This document shows positions 62,948-64,000 of a stretch of DNA of 64,000 nt, piece after piece (position 1 is the stretch's first letter; each line of letters starts with the position of its first letter). The position numbers and the translations under genes are program-made. The notes below the pieces were generated by a model. The model saw nothing but the letters and a program-made list of their open reading frames with translations. It had not been told where the DNA came from and searched no databases. Source of the stretch: Pseudosulfitobacter pseudonitzschiae (GTDB lineage Bacteria; Pseudomonadota; Alphaproteobacteria; Rhodobacterales; Rhodobacteraceae); the NCBI RefSeq assembly GCF_002222635.1, contig NZ_CP022421.1, positions 1 through 64,000 on the forward strand, written 5' to 3'.

Positions 62948-63876
62948 TGGCTGTTCTCCTGCTTGCCGAAGTCAATAATGGCGAACTGGCGATGGATGCC
63001 ACCGCCAAGGCCGTGACCGCCGCCAAAGCCCTGGGCGATGTGACCGTTCTCTGCGCGGGCGCCACCGCCGCCGCCGCGGGTGAGGCCGCTGCGACCATTG
63101 ACGGTGTCGCCAAGGTGCTGGTCGCCGAGGACGCGGCGCTGGGTCATCGCCTGGCAGAATCCACCGCAGCGCTGATCGTCAGCCTGGCCGATGGTTATGA
63201 GCATATCGTTGCCCCGGCGACGACGGATGCCAAGAACGTCATGCCGCGCGTTGCCGCGCTGCTGGATGTGATGGTGATCTCGGATGCCTCCGCCGTTGTC
63301 GATGGCGACACGTTTGAGCGCCCGATCTATGCCGGTAACGCGATCCAGACCGTGAAGTCGAAAGATGCCAAGAAGGTCATCACCTTCCGCACCTCGACCT
63401 TCGACGCCGCCGCGACCGGCGGGTCTGCCGTCGTGGAAACCATCGGTGCCGCCGGCGATCCGGGCCTGTCCGAATGGGTCGAAGACAAGGTTGCCGAAAG
63501 CGACCGCCCCGAGCTGACCAGCGCCGGTATCGTCGTGTCCGGTGGGCGTGGCGTGGGCTCGGAAGAGGATTTCGCCCTGATCGAAAAGCTGGCCGACAAG
63601 CTGGGCGCCGCCGTAGGTGCCTCGCGCGCCGCGGTCGACAGCGGCTTTGCCCCGAATGACTGGCAAGTGGGCCAGACCGGCAAGGTCGTCGCCCCCGAGC
63701 TGTACATCGCCGTCGGCATCTCCGGCGCGATCCAGCACCTCGCCGGGATGAAGGACTCGAAGATCATCGTCGCCATCAACAAGGACGAAGAAGCCCCGAT
63801 CTTCCAGGTGGCCGATTACGGTCTTGTTGCCGACCTGTTCGACGCTGTGCCGATGATGATCGAGAAGCTGACATGA
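62947..63876 (+). CDS. etfA: Electron transfer flavoprotein alpha subunit
   Basis: A 309-residue EtfA ([20 protein letters not shown]). The C-terminal FAD-binding part carries [20 protein letters not shown], then [20 protein letters not shown], and [20 protein letters not shown], the family signature, ending [20 protein letters not shown]. No damage is seen. It is the second gene of etfBA, with folD overlapping its stop by ATGA. A core-genome copy may exist elsewhere; this one sits with demethylation genes. Confidence 0.95.
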   Translation: MAVLLLAEVNNGELAMDATAKAVTAAKALGDVTVLCAGATAAAAGEAAATIDGVAKVLVAEDAALGHRLAESTAALIVSLADGYEHIVAPATTDAKNVMPRVAALLDVMVISDASAVVDGDTFERPIYAGNAIQTVKSKDAKKVITFRTSTFDAAATGGSAVVETIGAAGDPGLSEWVEDKVAESDRPELTSAGIVVSGGRGVGSEEDFALIEKLADKLGAAVGASRAAVDSGFAPNDWQVGQTGKVVAPELYIAVGISGAIQHLAGMKDSKIIVAINKDEEAPIFQVADYGLVADLFDAVPMMIEKLT

Positions 63877-64000
63877 GCGCCCGGAGCATCGACGGAAAGG
63901 CTTTCGCCGCAACCGTTCGCTCCCGGGTGGCGGAACAGGTTGCCGCCCTTGCCGCCCATGGCCAGCCGGGACTGGCCGTGGTTCTCGTCGGCGCGGACCC
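63873..64000 (+). CDS. folD: FolD, methylene-THF dehydrogenase/cyclohydrolase (partial)
   Basis: The first 42 codons of FolD, cut off by the window end. The frame reads [20 protein letters not shown] then [14 protein letters not shown], the usual N-terminal start with the VVLVGxDP motif. The ATG overlaps the etfA stop (ATGA). FolD converts 5,10-methylene-THF to 10-formyl-THF, which would drain the C1 units made by the GcvT-domain dehydrogenase of island 3. The catalytic Lys lies beyond the window. Confidence 0.85.
   Translation, partial: MSARSIDGKAFAATVRSRVAEQVAALAAHGQPGLAVVLVGAD

Noticed and set aside
1-64000. CRISPR arrays, tRNA and rRNA genes
   Set aside because: No regularly spaced repeats, no CCA-ended cloverleaf sequences and no rRNA-like conserved blocks were noticed on either strand, though tRNA detection by eye is not exhaustive.

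Overview
The window looks like part of a large repABC-type replicon (megaplasmid or chromid) of an alphaproteobacterium in the Rhodobacterales (Roseobacter/Paracoccus-like). The evidence is a complete repABC operon with its antisense RNA, beside the plasmid-typical set integrase, DUF1403 and ScpB; a plasmid housekeeping block (DUF2493, toprim primase, strawberry-notch helicase, DUF6915/DUF6878/DUF3768-like small proteins, large ParB); and GC-rich coding with many four-base start/stop overlaps. No rRNA, tRNA or CRISPR array was seen.

Layout. 0-8.4 kb: a dead IS630 end, several genes of unknown function, and a two-gene AAA+ ATPase/subtilase module of the IetAS antiviral class with an uncharacterised third gene downstream. 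8.5-15.4 kb: scpB, DUF1403, a tyrosine recombinase, then repC, repB and repA with the counter-transcribed RNA and three copies of a parS-like repeat. 15.5-18.2 kb: a DUF736 gene split by a complete IS3-family element, then a decayed second IS3 transposase. 18.2-27.9 kb: catabolic island 1, all on the minus strand (FAD D-amino-acid dehydrogenase-like, LysR, HyuA, HyuB, TRAP DctP/Q/M, a broken glutamate dehydrogenase start, RidA). 28.2-35.5 kb: first half of the housekeeping block. 35.6-43.3 kb: island 2, lying within that block: two flavin/Fe-S N-demethylases, a proline-racemase-family enzyme, a P5C-reductase-like protein, a TetR regulator and an ornithine-cyclodeaminase-family reductase. 43.4-48.2 kb: second half of the housekeeping block, with GC-rich hairpins between genes. 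48.5-64 kb: island 3 (MFS carrier, dimethylglycine/sarcosine dehydrogenase-like flavoprotein, branched-chain/amide-type ABC importer, second HyuB/HyuA pair, XRE-cupin regulator, etfBA and the start of folD).

How it fits together. The islands all concern cyclic or N-methylated amino-acid-like nitrogen compounds. Island 1 looks built to import an organic acid or oxoproline/hydantoin-like compound by TRAP and open it with ATP-dependent HyuAB. Island 2 fits demethylation of N-methylated (hydroxy)proline, dehydration to pyrroline-2-carboxylate and reduction to proline. Island 3 fits uptake of a small amide or hydantoin, HyuAB ring opening, oxidative demethylation onto tetrahydrofolate, electron export through ETF and C1 oxidation by FolD. 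Substrates are inferred from family and context only. A 26-bp motif, GTGAA-N16-TTCAC, lies both in front of hyuA2 and between the XRE-cupin gene and etfB, suggesting one regulon for island 3.
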